Shown here one piece after another: positions 24,810 through 35,618 of a stretch of DNA of 55,949 nt. Every line of letters starts with the position of its first letter. Position 1 is the stretch's first letter. The notes beneath the pieces are model-generated. The model was not told the DNA's origin and searched no databases. It saw nothing but the letters and a program-made list of their open reading frames with translations. The stretch comes from Trinickia mobilis (GTDB lineage Bacteria; Pseudomonadota; Gammaproteobacteria; Burkholderiales; Burkholderiaceae), in contig NZ_JAFLRF010000041.1 in NCBI RefSeq assembly GCF_017315705.1, positions 1 through 55,949 of the forward strand, read 5' to 3'. Position numbers and translations under genes: made by a program.

Positions 24810-26000
24810 TCAGCCCGCGAGCCCGTGCGCGAGATCGCCGCAAATATCGCCCGCGTTTTCGAGGCCCACGGCGAGGCGAATCAGCCCTTCGGTGATGCCC
24901 GCCGCGGCGCGCGCCTCGGGCGTGACGCGGCTGTGCGTCGTCGTCGCGGGGTGGGTGATCGTCGTGCGCGTATCGCCGAGGTTCGCGGTGATCGAGCAGA
25001 TCTTCGTGCCGTCGATCACGCGCCAAGCGTTCTCGCGCTGCTTCTCGGGCGTATCGCCCTTCAGTTCGAACGCGACGACCGAACCGCCCGAGCTCTGCTG
25101 GCGCTTCGCGATCGCATACTGCGGATGCGATTCGAGCCCCGGATACCAGACACGATTGACCGCCCGATGCGACTCGAGAAACCGCGCGACTTCGAGCGCA
25201 TTCGCCGACTGACGCTCGACGCGCACCGACAGCGTCTCCATCCCCTTGAGCAGCACCCACGCGTTGAATGCGGAGAGCGTCGGCCCGGCGCTGCGCACGA
25301 ACGGGAACACCTTCTCCATGATGAACTGCTTCGTGCCGACGAGCGCGCCGCCGAGCACACGCCCCTGCCCGTCGAGGAACTTGGTCGCCGAATGCATGAC
25401 GACATCGGCACCGAGCTTGATCGGCTGCTGCAGCGCGGGGCTGCAGAACGAATTGTCGACGACGAAGATCGCGTTCGACGCCTTCGCGATCTTGCCGATC
25501 GCTTCGATGTCGGCGAGCTCGCAGAGCGGGTTCGTCGGCGTCTCGAGGAAAAACATCTTCGTCTCTGGACGCACGGCGTTCTTCCACGCGTCGAGATCGT
25601 TCGGATCGACGAAGGTCGTCGTGATGCCGAAGCGCGTGAAGATCTGCGAGAACATGCCGAGCGTCGAGCCGAACAGGCTCTGCGAGCTGACCATGTGGTC
25701 GCCCGCCTGCATCGCGGCCATCACGACCGACAAAATCGCGCTCATCCCCGAGGCCGTCGCCATGCACGCTTCGCCGCCTTCGAGCGCGGCGAGGCGCTCC
25801 TCGAACATCGTCACCGTCGGATTCGTGAAGCGCGAGTACGTGTAATAGTCCTCGGAGTGCTTGAAGCGCTCGGCCGCCTGGGCCGCGCTCGTAAAGCAGA
25901 AGCTCGACGTGAGGAAGAGCGCTTCCGAATGCTCGTTGTATTCGGTGCGCAGGGTGCCCGAGCGCACGGCCAGGGTGTCGAAATTCAAGGAGTCGTCCAT
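24810..26000 (-). CDS. metZ: O-succinylhomoserine sulfhydrylase MetZ
   Basis: MetZ uses PLP to make homocysteine from O-succinylhomoserine and sulfide, a direct route to methionine. The start MDDSLNFDTLAVRSG gives 396 residues, the family length. PLP-binding K207 lies in HSATKFLDG; other Cys/Met-enzyme motifs are YSRFTNPTV, TASGMSAIL and VVDNSFCSPALQQP. It follows purF on the same strand after a clear purF terminator, so it probably has its own promoter within the ~155-bp spacer. The frame stays open upstream, but that part is purF read out of frame. Confidence 0.94.
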   Translation of the reverse strand: MDDSLNFDTLAVRSGTLRTEYNEHSEALFLTSSFCFTSAAQAAERFKHSEDYYTYSRFTNPTVTMFEERLAALEGGEACMATASGMSAILSVVMAAMQAGDHMVSSQSLFGSTLGMFSQIFTRFGITTTFVDPNDLDAWKNAVRPETKMFFLETPTNPLCELADIEAIGKIAKASNAIFVVDNSFCSPALQQPIKLGADVVMHSATKFLDGQGRVLGGALVGTKQFIMEKVFPFVRSAGPTLSAFNAWVLLKGMETLSVRVERQSANALEVARFLESHRAVNRVWYPGLESHPQYAIAKRQQSSGGSVVAFELKGDTPEKQRENAWRVIDGTKICSITANLGDTRTTITHPATTTHSRVTPEARAAAGITEGLIRLAVGLENAGDICGDLAHGLAG

Positions 26001-26084
26001 GTTCGTTGTCTTTCCGCGTTGTGTTCCGTACGAGAGCGTGCGATGCGTGGGGTCAAACCAAGAATGCTGCAGGCCGCCGCGATG

Positions 26085-26119
26085 AAAAAAGCCCGCTTCG
26101 CGCTGGCTCAAGCGGGCTT
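26085..26119 (-). terminator. Rho-independent terminator after purF
   Basis: A perfect 10-bp stem (AAGCCCGCTT at 26089-26098 with AAGCGGGCTT at 26110-26119, 11-base loop) is followed on the minus strand by a T6 tract. It lies 37 bases beyond the purF stop. Confidence 0.9.
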
Positions 26120-26155
26120 CGGGTGCGGCCTGCCTCAACCGACGAGGCTCGCCGC

Positions 26156-27703
26156 TCACTCCACCGACAACTGCAAGTGCAATTGCGAGCGCGACGAACC
26201 GCCGTCGACAGCATCGCTTGCCGCATCGCGGTCCGACTGCGATGCCGGCGCGAGCCGCGCGCGCTCGATCGTGTCGAGATACTCGGTCGTCACGTCGCCC
26301 GTAATGTAGTCGCCGTCGAAGCACGACGCCTCGAAGTGCGAAAGCGCCGGATTGATGTCGCGCACCGCTTGCTTCAACGCATCGACGTCCTGATAGACGA
26401 GGTAATCGGCGCCGATGATCTTCGCGACTTCGTCGTCCGTGCGGCCGTGCGCGACGAGCTCGCCGCGCGTCGGCATGTCGATGCCGTAGACGTTCGGGAA
26501 CTTCACGGGCGGCGCCGCCGACGCGAAGATCACCTTGTTCGCGCCCGCATCGCGCGCCATCTGCACGATCTCGTGCGAAGTGGTGCCGCGCACGATCGAA
26601 TCGTCGACGATCAGCACGTTCTTGCCCTTGAACTCGATCGCCATCGCGTTGAGCTTCTGGCGCACCGATTTCTTGCGCACCGCCTGGCCCGGCATGATGA
26701 AGGTACGGCCCACGTAACGGTTCTTGAAGAAGCCCTCGCGATACTCGACGCCGAGCTTCGCCGCAACCTGCATCGCCGCGGGACGCGACGAATCGGGAAT
26801 CGGCATGACGACGTCGATCGCGACATCCGGCAGCTCGCGCTTGATCTTCGCGGCGAGATAGTCGCCCATGCGCAGGCGCACGTTGTAGACCGGCACGCCG
26901 TCGAGCACCGAGTCCGGCCGCGCCAGATACACGTATTCGAAGATGCACGGGTTGAGGCTCGAATGATCGGCGCACTGATGGCTGTGCAGGTTGCCGTCGT
27001 TATCGATGAACACCGCTTCGCCCGGCACCACATCGCGCACGAATTCGAAGCCGATCCCTTCGACCGCCACCGATTCCGACGCCACCATCCACTCGACCCC
27101 GTGCGCCGTTTCCTGCTTGCCGATGCAAAGGGGACGGATGCCGAACGGATCGCGAAACGCCAGCAGGCCGTAGCCCGCGATCAGCGACACGATCGCGTAC
27201 GAGCCGCGCACGCGCCGCTGCACGCCCGACACCGCCTTGAACACCGCCGCCGGATCGAGCTGCAGGCCCGAGCTGGACAACTGCAATTCGTGCGCGAGCA
27301 CATTCAGCAGCACTTCGGTATCGGAATTGGTGTTGATGTGGCGGCGGTCGATGCGGAACATCTCGTCTTTCAACTGCTGCCAGTTCGTCAGGTTGCCGTT
27401 GTGCGCGAGGATGATGCCGAACGGCGCGTTCACGTAGAACGGCTGCGCCTCTTCCTCGTTCGACGCGGAGCCCGCGGTCGGGTAGCGCACCTGGCCGATG
27501 CCGACCGTGCCGGGCAGGCTGCGCATGTTACGCGTGCGGAACACGTCGCGCACCATGCCGTTCGCCTTGTACATGTGGAAGTTGCTGCCGTTTGCCGTTG
27601 CAATGCCGGCGGCGTCCTGACCGCGGTGCTGCAGGAGCAGCAGGCTGTCATAGATCAGCTGATTGACCGGGGATTGGGAAACTACGCCTACGATGCCGCA
27701 CAT
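26156..27703 (-). CDS. purF: Amidophosphoribosyltransferase PurF
   Basis: PurF makes phosphoribosylamine from PRPP and glutamine, the first committed purine step. The 515-residue protein starts MCGIVGVVSQ, with C2 as glutaminase nucleophile once Met1 is removed. The N-terminal Ntn glutaminase domain (to ~240) shows HRGQDAAGI and GNLTNW; the phosphoribosyltransferase domain has the PRPP loop VLIVDDSIVRGTTS. It follows cvpA, the conserved cvpA-purF arrangement. Confidence 0.97.
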   Translation of the reverse strand: MCGIVGVVSQSPVNQLIYDSLLLLQHRGQDAAGIATANGSNFHMYKANGMVRDVFRTRNMRSLPGTVGIGQVRYPTAGSASNEEEAQPFYVNAPFGIILAHNGNLTNWQQLKDEMFRIDRRHINTNSDTEVLLNVLAHELQLSSSGLQLDPAAVFKAVSGVQRRVRGSYAIVSLIAGYGLLAFRDPFGIRPLCIGKQETAHGVEWMVASESVAVEGIGFEFVRDVVPGEAVFIDNDGNLHSHQCADHSSLNPCIFEYVYLARPDSVLDGVPVYNVRLRMGDYLAAKIKRELPDVAIDVVMPIPDSSRPAAMQVAAKLGVEYREGFFKNRYVGRTFIMPGQAVRKKSVRQKLNAMAIEFKGKNVLIVDDSIVRGTTSHEIVQMARDAGANKVIFASAAPPVKFPNVYGIDMPTRGELVAHGRTDDEVAKIIGADYLVYQDVDALKQAVRDINPALSHFEASCFDGDYITGDVTTEYLDTIERARLAPASQSDRDAASDAVDGGSSRSQLHLQLSVE

Positions 27704-27757
27704 GGCACGTCCTTCAAAGGTACAAAAAGGGTCACTGCGAGCGCTGCGCGCTGCCCG

Positions 27758-28252
27758 TCAAACGCGGACGTAATCAGCAAGCGGTTCGGGAAGCAGCGAT
27801 TTCAGTTCGCGCACGCCCTGCTCCGCGTACGGCCGCAGCAGCGCTTGGCGCCAGAATTCCTGTTTTGGCAGTTCGGTCAAGCCTGCGAGGGCGACCAGGA
27901 GCACCGCCAATATGACCCCGCGCGCGAGGCCGAACATCAATCCGAGCGAGCGGTCGACGCCGCCTAGCCCGCTCACTTCGACGAGCCGCGCCAGCAGCGC
28001 ATTCGCGACGCTCGCCACGAGCACGACGCCGACGGCGATCGCGGCAAACGCGATCAACCATTGTGTCAACGCGCCGCCCGGCCAGTTAGCTGGAATATAG
28101 GGCACCACGAGCCCAACACAACGGCAGGCGATAAAAAAAGCTGCGATCCAGCCGATCAATCCGAACACTTCCGACAGCAGGCCGCGCCACGCGCCGCGCA
28201 GCGCCGACAGGCCGATCACCGCCATCACGGCATAGTCGAACGCGGTGAACAT
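27758..28252 (-). CDS. cvpA: Colicin V production protein family CvpA
   Basis: This 164-residue inner-membrane protein has four hydrophobic helices (about 5-22, 28-50, 65-88 and 103-126) and the family segment ALRGAWRGLLSEVFGLIGWI. E. coli CvpA lies in the same place before purF and affects colicin V production and envelope stress tolerance; its molecular role is not settled. It follows dedD closely and is probably cotranscribed with it. Confidence 0.92.
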   Translation of the reverse strand: MFTAFDYAVMAVIGLSALRGAWRGLLSEVFGLIGWIAAFFIACRCVGLVVPYIPANWPGGALTQWLIAFAAIAVGVVLVASVANALLARLVEVSGLGGVDRSLGLMFGLARGVILAVLLVALAGLTELPKQEFWRQALLRPYAEQGVRELKSLLPEPLADYVRV

Positions 28253-28265
28253 CGGCGCCGTTGTC

Positions 28266-29249
28266 CTATTGCTCGGAGCCGGCGCTGCTGCCCGCGTTCG
28301 CCGTCAGGCCCGCCTCGCGCACCTTCGCGATGGCAGCGGACGCGGCCGCGCGATCGGCGAACGGTCCGGCGCGCAGCAGAATGCGCGTCGAGCCGTCGGC
28401 TTGCTTGCGATGCTCGGTGTACGCGGGCACGCCCGCGGCCTTCAGCTTGGCCGCCCAAGTGCGCGCGCTGGCATCGTCCGTGAACGAGCCGAGCTGCACC
28501 GCAAAACGCGCGCCGGGCGGCGCAGCGGGTGTGCCCGAATCGGCGTCGGCCGGGCTCGGCGTGGCGGCTGCGGTGTTCGCAGCCGACTGCTGCGTGGCTT
28601 GCGTGGCTGGCGCCTGCGGTTTCGCGGCAGCCGTCTGTGCCGGCGGCGTGGCCGGCTTCTTGGCCGACGCCTGAGCCGCCGGTGCGGTCGCGGCTGGTTT
28701 CGTCGATTGAGCGCTGCTTTGTGCGGACGATTGCGATCTCGCTTGCACGGACGTCTGCGGCGTGACTTGACCGCTCGCCGCGGCCTTGTTCGAGCCGGCA
28801 GCGCTCGCCGACGGTGCAACCGGCGCTACGCCGGATGCCGCAGCCGTCGCCTCGGGCGCCGGATTGTCGGGCGCGACGCCCGCTTGCGTGTCTTCGTCGC
28901 TCGCGGCTTGCGTATCGTGCGCCGGGCGGTTCGGAATATCGATCGAGATATCGTCGGTGACGGGCTTCGGGTGCGAATCGAGCACCATCGGAAGCACGAC
29001 GACCGCGGCAATCACCAGCGCGATCGCGCCGACGAGCCGCCGCCGCGCACGCTGCTTTTCCGGGAGAGTGGGATCGAGCATCATCGCATCGACATCGCCC
29101 GCGCGCTCCGCGCGCCGGGTTCGCCGCTCAACGCGCGCCCCGGAGGAAGTCCCCTTCGGGGGCTCGGTGCGCGGGCTACGTCCTGAGCTGGCATTCGCGC
29201 CGCGCCGGCTAGGCGCGTCGTCTTTCTTGCCGAACGAGAAAAGTCCCAT
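28266..29249 (-). CDS. dedD: SPOR-domain cell-division protein (DedD-like)
   Basis: This 327-residue bitopic membrane protein has a cytoplasmic N-terminus rich in basic and Ser residues, one membrane helix at about 72-90 (VGAIALVIAAVVVLPMVL), a long Ala/Thr/Gln/Pro-rich periplasmic linker (95-245) and a C-terminal SPOR domain (~250-325, RFAVQLGSFTDDASARTW...LLRAGPF). SPOR domains bind denuded glycan strands at the septum. The folC-dedD-cvpA-purF order matches E. coli, supporting the DedD name. Confidence 0.88.
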   Translation of the reverse strand: MGLFSFGKKDDAPSRRGANASSGRSPRTEPPKGTSSGARVERRTRRAERAGDVDAMMLDPTLPEKQRARRRLVGAIALVIAAVVVLPMVLDSHPKPVTDDISIDIPNRPAHDTQAASDEDTQAGVAPDNPAPEATAAASGVAPVAPSASAAGSNKAAASGQVTPQTSVQARSQSSAQSSAQSTKPAATAPAAQASAKKPATPPAQTAAAKPQAPATQATQQSAANTAAATPSPADADSGTPAAPPGARFAVQLGSFTDDASARTWAAKLKAAGVPAYTEHRKQADGSTRILLRAGPFADRAAASAAIAKVREAGLTANAGSSAGSEQ

Positions 29250-29294
29250 GAATGGTGGCTGTGTTCGAGGCTGACGCGTCAGTGTTGCTGCAAA

Positions 29295-30605
29295 TTACGA
29301 TAGGCCCGCTTTTCGAAAGGCCATCACGCCCGCTACCGTATGGAAACTGCCGAAAACCACGATTCTATCATTGTCGGACGCCCGTTCTAGTGCATCTTGA
29401 TAAGCGTCCGCGGGGGTCGCAAAGCGCGTCACGCTGCTGTCCGCGGTGTCGGTCACGCCTGCTTCGCGCAGCGCGGCTTCGAGATCCGCGGCCGACGCCG
29501 CGCGCGGCAGCGGCAGGTCGGTTACGCACCAGTGGTCGATTTCGCCCTTCAGGTGCGCAAGCACGCCGGCGATGTCCTTGTCGCGCATCGCGCCGAATAC
29601 CGCGTAGGTGTACGGGAAATAACCCATGTTGCCGAGATTCTGCGCGAGCACGGCCGAAGCATGGGGGTTATGCGCCACGTCGAGCACGATCGACGGCTTG
29701 CCCGGCAGCACCTGGAAGCGCCCCGGCAGCTCCACGTTCGCGAGCCCGAGGCGGATGTCCTGCGCCGATACCGGCAACCGCCCGCGCAGTGCTTCGAGCG
29801 CCGCCAGCGCCGCCGACGTGTTGATCAACTGGTTCGCCCCGCGCAGCGCCGGATAGGCGAGCGCCGAACGGCGCAGCGCGCGGCCGACGTAGCTCCACTG
29901 CTGGCGCTCGCTGCCCGCCTGTCCTTCGTAGCGGAAGTCGCGCCCGAAGAGCCACAGATCGGCGCCGATCTTCTCCGCATGGTCGATCAAGGTCTGGGGC
30001 GCGCTCGGATCGCTGCAAACGGCGGGCTTGCCCGGGCGGAAAATGCCCGCTTTTTCGAAGGCGATCTTTTCCCGCGTATCGCCGAGGTACTCGGTGTGAT
30101 CGATATCGATGCTCGTGACGATCGCGCAATCGGTATCGACGATGTTGACCGCGTCGAGCCGGCCGCCAAGGCCGACTTCGAGAATCACGGCATCGAGCCC
30201 GCGCGAAGCGAACAGATGCATGATCGCGAGCGTCGTGAATTCGAAGTAGGTCAGCGAAACCGGTTCGGGAAAGCTCGTGCGCGCCGCCTCGACGGCTTCG
30301 AAATGCGGCAGCAGATCGGCATCGGTGGCGATCTGGCCGTTCACCCGCGCCCGCTCGTTGAACGCGAGCAGATGCGGCGACGTATGGCAGCCGACGCGAT
30401 AACCCGCGCGCAGCAGGATCGATTCGAGGATCGCGCACGTCGAGCCCTTGCCGTTCGTCCCCCCGACCGTGATGACCGGACATTCGAACGACAGCTTGAG
30501 CGCTTCCTTGACCTTGCCGATGCGGGTGAGCCCCATGTCGATGCCGACCGGATGCGCGGTCTCGAGATGCGCCAGCCAGGCGTCCAAGGTGGGGAATGGG
30601 GTCAT
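29295..30605 (-). CDS. folC: Bifunctional folylpolyglutamate/dihydrofolate synthase FolC
   Basis: FolC adds glutamate to dihydropteroate and lengthens folate tails. The product has 436 residues with the Mur-ligase P-loop GGTNGKGST (48-56), the folate-site LTYFEFTTLAIMHLF, VEVGLGGRLDAVN-like segment (LEVGLGGRLDA) and VLDVAHNPHA in the C-terminal domain. It lies between accD and dedD as in E. coli. Confidence 0.95.
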   Translation of the reverse strand: MTPFPTLDAWLAHLETAHPVGIDMGLTRIGKVKEALKLSFECPVITVGGTNGKGSTCAILESILLRAGYRVGCHTSPHLLAFNERARVNGQIATDADLLPHFEAVEAARTSFPEPVSLTYFEFTTLAIMHLFASRGLDAVILEVGLGGRLDAVNIVDTDCAIVTSIDIDHTEYLGDTREKIAFEKAGIFRPGKPAVCSDPSAPQTLIDHAEKIGADLWLFGRDFRYEGQAGSERQQWSYVGRALRRSALAYPALRGANQLINTSAALAALEALRGRLPVSAQDIRLGLANVELPGRFQVLPGKPSIVLDVAHNPHASAVLAQNLGNMGYFPYTYAVFGAMRDKDIAGVLAHLKGEIDHWCVTDLPLPRAASAADLEAALREAGVTDTADSSVTRFATPADAYQDALERASDNDRIVVFGSFHTVAGVMAFRKAGLS

Positions 30606-30670
30606 GGGACGAATCAGTTGTGCGGTGAAACGCGCGGTTTCACAAGCCCGTAATTATCGCGGAAATGACG

Positions 30671-30703
30671 GCGCGCCGCTTGAATTCGCTTCAAGCGGCG
30701 CGC
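30671..30703 (-). terminator. Long perfect hairpin between accD and folC
   Basis: Fourteen bases (30671-30684) pair perfectly with 30690-30703 around a five-base TTCGC loop. It lies about 73 bases after the accD stop. Only a short T-poor flank follows on the minus strand, so it could be a weak terminator or an RNA-stability element. Confidence 0.6.
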
Positions 30704-30775
30704 GGGGTTTGCTGCGTACGTCTGCGTTGATTCGGCGTGACGAGTCGCTTAAGCCGCTGCGGCAAGGCCGCTTGC

Positions 30776-31644
<869 letters not shown>

Positions 31645-31648
<4 letters not shown>

Positions 31649-31689
31649 GATGCCTCCCGCGAACGATAGTGAGCGTGGGCGTAGTTCAT
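31645..31689 (-). repeat. Repeat-borne leader ORF coupled to accD
   Basis: A 15-codon ORF ([14 protein letters not shown], then TGA) starts at an ATG with a strong AGGAG site (rc of 31691-31700) and ends in a TGA overlapping the accD ATG (ATGA). The DNA is a shortened copy of the repeat found at 45879-45961 and 54782-54847, sharing CTCACTATCGTTCGC and the terminal CGGGAGGCATCA. Confidence 0.7.
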
Positions 31690-31814
31690 GTTGCTCCTTT
31701 CTATGTTTCGGCACCCGCGGCGTATTGCGACGCTCCAGTTTCCGCACCGTCCTGACTTGGCATGCGGAAACCGGCGGGGACTCGAACCGGATGATGGTGA
31801 CTTACGCGGTACTT

Positions 31815-32630
31815 TTACGCGGCAGTTGCGCCGATGCCGTCGAGCGCGCGCCGGACTTCGGCGACGAACTGCGTCAGCTTTTCAACGGCGGCTTCCGGCG
31901 CGGTTTCTTCGAGCAACTGCACGATACGGCTGCCGATCACGACAGCATCGGACACTTCGGCCACCGCGCGCGCCGTCTGGGCGTCGCGAATGCCGAAGCC
32001 GACGCCCACCGGCAAGGGTACGCGCGACTTGATGGCCGGGATTTTACTCGCGATATCGGAAACGTCCAGATTTGCGGCGCCGGTCACACCCTTTAGCGAC
32101 ACGTAGTAGACATAGCCGCTCGCGATCTTGCCGACCTCGGCGATACGCTCGTCGGTCGACGTCGGCGCGAGCAAAAAGATCGGATCGATGCCGGCAGATC
32201 GCATCTGACTCGCGAAGTTAGCCGATTCTTCCGGCGGATAGTCGACGACCAGCACGCCGTCGACGCCCGCCTCCTTGGCGGCCGCGGCGAACGTTTCGGT
32301 GCCCATCCGCTCGATCGGGTTCGCGTAGCCCATCAGCACGACCGGCGTCTTGTCGTCGCGCTCGCGAAAGCGCTTCACGTCGGCCAGCACCTGGCGCAGC
32401 GAAACGCCGCGCGCAAGCGCCCGTTCCGACGAGCGCTGGATAACCGGGCCGTCCGCCATCGGGTCGGAGAACGGCACGCCCAATTCGATGACGTCCGCGC
32501 CGCCGGCGGCGAGCGCGTGCATGAGATCGACGGTCTTCGCCGGGTCCGGGTCGCCCGCTGTAATGAACGGGATCAGCCCTTTCTTGCCCTGTGCGGCGAG
32601 CGCCGCGAGTGTGTTCTTGATTCGGGACAT
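31815..32630 (-). CDS. trpA: Tryptophan synthase alpha subunit TrpA
   Basis: TrpA cleaves indole-3-glycerol phosphate to indole, which passes to TrpB. The 271-residue TIM barrel carries catalytic E49 and D60 in [17 protein letters not shown], and [11 protein letters not shown] in the phosphate-binding half. It is separated from trpB by a DNA methyltransferase gene, an arrangement I recall as common in Burkholderia. Confidence 0.96.
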   Translation of the reverse strand: MSRIKNTLAALAAQGKKGLIPFITAGDPDPAKTVDLMHALAAGGADVIELGVPFSDPMADGPVIQRSSERALARGVSLRQVLADVKRFRERDDKTPVVLMGYANPIERMGTETFAAAAKEAGVDGVLVVDYPPEESANFASQMRSAGIDPIFLLAPTSTDERIAEVGKIASGYVYYVSLKGVTGAANLDVSDIASKIPAIKSRVPLPVGVGFGIRDAQTARAVAEVSDAVVIGSRIVQLLEETAPEAAVEKLTQFVAEVRRALDGIGATAA

Positions 32631-32675
32631 GGAATTTTCTCTGGAATCGTTGGCTGCGCGGTTCGGTTCGGGGGC

Positions 32676-33644
32676 CTAGCCCTCGACGGCCGCGGGCGCG
32701 AGGGGGGCATCAAGCCTGCCGGAGACGGCGCTGACACGTTCGCGCGCAATCGCGCAGTAGCTTTCGTTGATCTCAAAGCCGACGAACTCGCGCGCGTGGC
32801 GCGCGCAGGCGACTGCCGTGGTGCCGCTGCCCATGAACGGATCGAGAACTCGACCGCCCGGCGGACAGCTTGCGAGCACCATGCGCTCGACGATTTCCAA
32901 CGGTTTTTGCGTCGGATGGTCGACGCGCTCCGCATGCTGACGATGCAGGCGCGAGACCGACCAGACATCCTTTGGATTGTAGCCAAGCTCCAGCCACTTG
33001 CTGCCCTCGAACAGCTTGCGCGAGCGGGCCTTCTTGGTGGCGGCGTCGTACGGGATGCGGACCGGATCGAGATCGAAGTAGTAGTCCTTCGAGACCGCGA
33101 AATAACCGATGTTGTCATGCACCGACGTGAAGCGGCGCGTCGTACCGCCCATGCTCGGCACGCGCCGGTCCCAGATGATCTCGTTGACCATCGTGAGCTT
33201 CGTCTTCAGAAACGAGAAGATTTCAGGCGCGTATTGCCACGTGCAGAAGATGTAGAGCGAGCCGGAGGGCTTGAGCTTCGGGACCGCCAGGTCGAGCCAG
33301 CCGCGCGTCCACGCGAGGAAGGCTTCGCCCGTGAGCATGTCCGAATCGTTGCCGTAATCCTTGCCGAGCCCATACGGCGGGTCGGCGACGATCAGGTCGA
33401 CCGAAGCGTCCGGCACGTTCTCCATGTCGGTCAGAAAATCGCGGTTGCGGATGTCGATGCCGCTCGGCAACGCCGGCAGCTTGGGCTGCACTGCCGCAGA
33501 CACCGACGGCTCCGCTGCCGGCGCCGGGGCAGTTTGAACCTCCGCCTCCGGCTTCGGCTGAGACTTCGCTTTCGCCGGCGGCCGCTCGGCCGCCCCAGCG
33601 GCGGCCGGCTGCGGCTCGTCGAATTCGTCGAACAGGTCGCGCAT
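32676..33644 (-). CDS. Orphan DNA (adenine-N6-type) methyltransferase inside the trp block
   Basis: The start MRDLFDEFDEP gives 322 residues; longer open frame upstream overlaps trpB in another frame. A low-complexity Pro/Ala/Glu N-terminus (to ~60) precedes the catalytic domain: motif IV DPPY (88-91) comes first and motif I-like DPFMGSGTT (268-276) last, the beta-class order also seen in CcrM-type enzymes. HPTQKPLEIVERM is also typical. No restriction gene is adjacent, so it is an orphan methylase likely to have an epigenetic role. From memory, a Burkholderia cenocepacia homologue beside trp genes methylates GTWWAC; the target here is not provable by eye. The gap to trpB is 11 bp, suggesting co-transcription. 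Confidence 0.9.
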   Translation of the reverse strand: MRDLFDEFDEPQPAAAGAAERPPAKAKSQPKPEAEVQTAPAPAAEPSVSAAVQPKLPALPSGIDIRNRDFLTDMENVPDASVDLIVADPPYGLGKDYGNDSDMLTGEAFLAWTRGWLDLAVPKLKPSGSLYIFCTWQYAPEIFSFLKTKLTMVNEIIWDRRVPSMGGTTRRFTSVHDNIGYFAVSKDYYFDLDPVRIPYDAATKKARSRKLFEGSKWLELGYNPKDVWSVSRLHRQHAERVDHPTQKPLEIVERMVLASCPPGGRVLDPFMGSGTTAVACARHAREFVGFEINESYCAIARERVSAVSGRLDAPLAPAAVEG

Positions 33645-33655
33645 CGCGGCGGCGC

Positions 33656-34849
33656 TCAGAACTGGATGCCCGATCGCTCGGCGACCGTGTGCATGTCCTT
33701 GTCGCCGCGGCCCGACAGGTTGACGAGCAGGTGCTTGTCGCGGGGCAGCGTAGGCGCCAGTTTCGCCGCATACGCTAGCGCATGGCTCGACTCGAGCGCC
33801 GGAATGATGCCTTCGATCCGGCAGCAGTCGTGGAACGCCTTGAGCGCTTCGACGTCCGTGATGGTCACATATTGCGCGCGGCCGCTGTCCTTCAGCCACG
33901 CGTGCTCGGGACCGACGCCCGGGTAGTCGAGGCCCGCCGACACCGAATGCGTCTCGATGATCTGGCCGTTCTCGTCCTGCATCAGATACGTGCGGTTGCC
34001 GTGCAGCACGCCGGGGCTGCCCGCCGTCAGCGAAGCCGCATGGCGGCCGGTCTCGATGCCGTCGCCCGCTGCTTCGACGCCGATCAGCAAGACCTGCGTG
34101 TCGTCGATATACGGATAGAAGATGCCCATCGCATTCGAGCCGCCGCCGACGCAAGCGATCACCGCGTCCGGCTGCCGCCCGGTCAGCTCGGGCATCTGCA
34201 CCTTGCATTCGTCGCCGATCACGCGCTGGAAGTCGCGCACCATCATCGGATACGGGTGCGGCCCCGCCACCGTGCCGATGATGTAGAACGTGCTTTCGAC
34301 GTTCGTGACCCAGTCGCGCATGGCTTCGTTGAGCGCATCCTTGAGCGTGCGCGAACCGGATTCGACGGGCACGACGGTCGCGCCGAGCAGCTTCATCCGG
34401 TAGACGTTCGCGGCCTGGCGGCGCACGTCCTCGGCCCCCATGTAGACGACGCATTCCATACCGAAGCGCGCGGCGATCGTCGCCGTGGCGACGCCGTGCT
34501 GACCTGCGCCCGTCTCGGCGATCACGCGCGGCTTGCCCATGCGCTTTGCGAGCAGCGCCTGGCCGATCACGTTGTTCACTTTGTGGGCGCCGGTGTGGTT
34601 CAGGTCTTCGCGCTTCAAGAACACTTGCGCGCCGCCGAGCAGCTCGCTCCAGCGCCGGGCGTGATAAATCGGCGAAGGACGGCCGACAAAATACTTCAAT
34701 TCGCGCTGATATTCGGCGATGAAGTCGGGATCTTTCTGGAATTTCTCGTAGGCGACACGCAGCTCGTCGAGTGCGTGAACCAGCGTCTCGGCGACGAACG
34801 TGCCGCCATAGGGGCCGAAATGGCCGCGTTGATCGGGTAAGTTGTACAT
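33656..34849 (-). CDS. trpB: Tryptophan synthase beta subunit TrpB
   Basis: TrpB condenses indole with serine using PLP. The 397-residue protein has K90 in [10 protein letters not shown] as Schiff-base lysine, the phosphate-binding GGGSNAMG and [12 protein letters not shown]. It lies downstream of trpF and upstream of the methyltransferase and trpA. Confidence 0.97.
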   Translation of the reverse strand: MYNLPDQRGHFGPYGGTFVAETLVHALDELRVAYEKFQKDPDFIAEYQRELKYFVGRPSPIYHARRWSELLGGAQVFLKREDLNHTGAHKVNNVIGQALLAKRMGKPRVIAETGAGQHGVATATIAARFGMECVVYMGAEDVRRQAANVYRMKLLGATVVPVESGSRTLKDALNEAMRDWVTNVESTFYIIGTVAGPHPYPMMVRDFQRVIGDECKVQMPELTGRQPDAVIACVGGGSNAMGIFYPYIDDTQVLLIGVEAAGDGIETGRHAASLTAGSPGVLHGNRTYLMQDENGQIIETHSVSAGLDYPGVGPEHAWLKDSGRAQYVTITDVEALKAFHDCCRIEGIIPALESSHALAYAAKLAPTLPRDKHLLVNLSGRGDKDMHTVAERSGIQF

Positions 34850-34913
34850 GTTGTCACTCTCGGCAGGGGCGGCACGGCGATGGGTTCGAAACCTTCAAGC
34901 CGCACCGCTTCAA

Positions 34914-35618
34914 TCATCCGGCGTCCGCCTCGCGCACCGTGCGCACGAACGCCGCCATCCGGGCGTGATCCTTCACGCCCCTGGCGCCCGGCACTTCGAT
35001 GCCGCTCGAGACATCGACCGCGAACGGGCGCACGCGATGGATCGCATCACTGACGTTTTGCGCGTTCAACCCACCACTCAAAACGGCCCGATGCCCGAGC
35101 TCTGCTGGAATAAGTGACCAATCGAAAGTCTTCCCGCCGCCGCCGTAGCCCTCGACGTGTGCGTCGAGCAACAGACCGCTGGCTGATGAATAGTTAAGCG
35201 CCGATTCTACCAAATCGGCTTGCCGAGTATCCGCGGCAATGCGTATTGCGCGCAACCATGGCAAACCCGCTAGATTGGCGAGCTTTTCGCACTCTTCCGG
35301 CGATTCGTCGCCGTGAAATTGCAGCATTGTGAGCGGAACGTTGCTCGTGACCTCGCTGATCCAGTCGGGCGCCGGATTCACGAAAAGCCCCACCACCGAG
35401 ACGAATGGCGGAATATCGTGCGTCAAGTCCACGGCGTCGGCGACGCCGACCGAGCGCGGGCTCGGCGGGTAGAACACGAGGCCGAACGCGTCGGCGCCCA
35501 GATCGATCGCATGCGCGACGTCTTCCTGGCGCGACAGGCCGCACAGCTTGATGCGCGTGCGGTGCGGCACGGCGCGTTCGTGTGTTGCGCGGGATTGCTG
35601 GGATGAGGCGTCGTTCAT
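34914..35618 (-). CDS. trpF: Phosphoribosylanthranilate isomerase TrpF
   Basis: TrpF performs the Amadori rearrangement in tryptophan synthesis. The start MNDASSQQ is preferred because its ATG overlaps the truA TGA (ATGA); two earlier in-frame ATGs exist. The 234-residue product has the catalytic Cys in [17 protein letters not shown], and the Asp/Gly-rich phosphate site [13 protein letters not shown] hydrophilic 20-residue N-terminal extension precedes the barrel. Confidence 0.95.
   Translation of the reverse strand: MNDASSQQSRATHERAVPHRTRIKLCGLSRQEDVAHAIDLGADAFGLVFYPPSPRSVGVADAVDLTHDIPPFVSVVGLFVNPAPDWISEVTSNVPLTMLQFHGDESPEECEKLANLAGLPWLRAIRIAADTRQADLVESALNYSSASGLLLDAHVEGYGGGGKTFDWSLIPAELGHRAVLSGGLNAQNVSDAIHRVRPFAVDVSSGIEVPGARGVKDHARMAAFVRTVREADAG

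Noticed and set aside
26001-26084. SAM or other riboswitch in the metZ leader
   Set aside because: The leader is under 90 bp once the purF terminator is removed and shows no recognisable riboswitch core.
26006-27967. 653-codon plus-strand open frame opposite purF
   Set aside because: Antisense shadow; Arg/His/Val-rich sequence without motifs.
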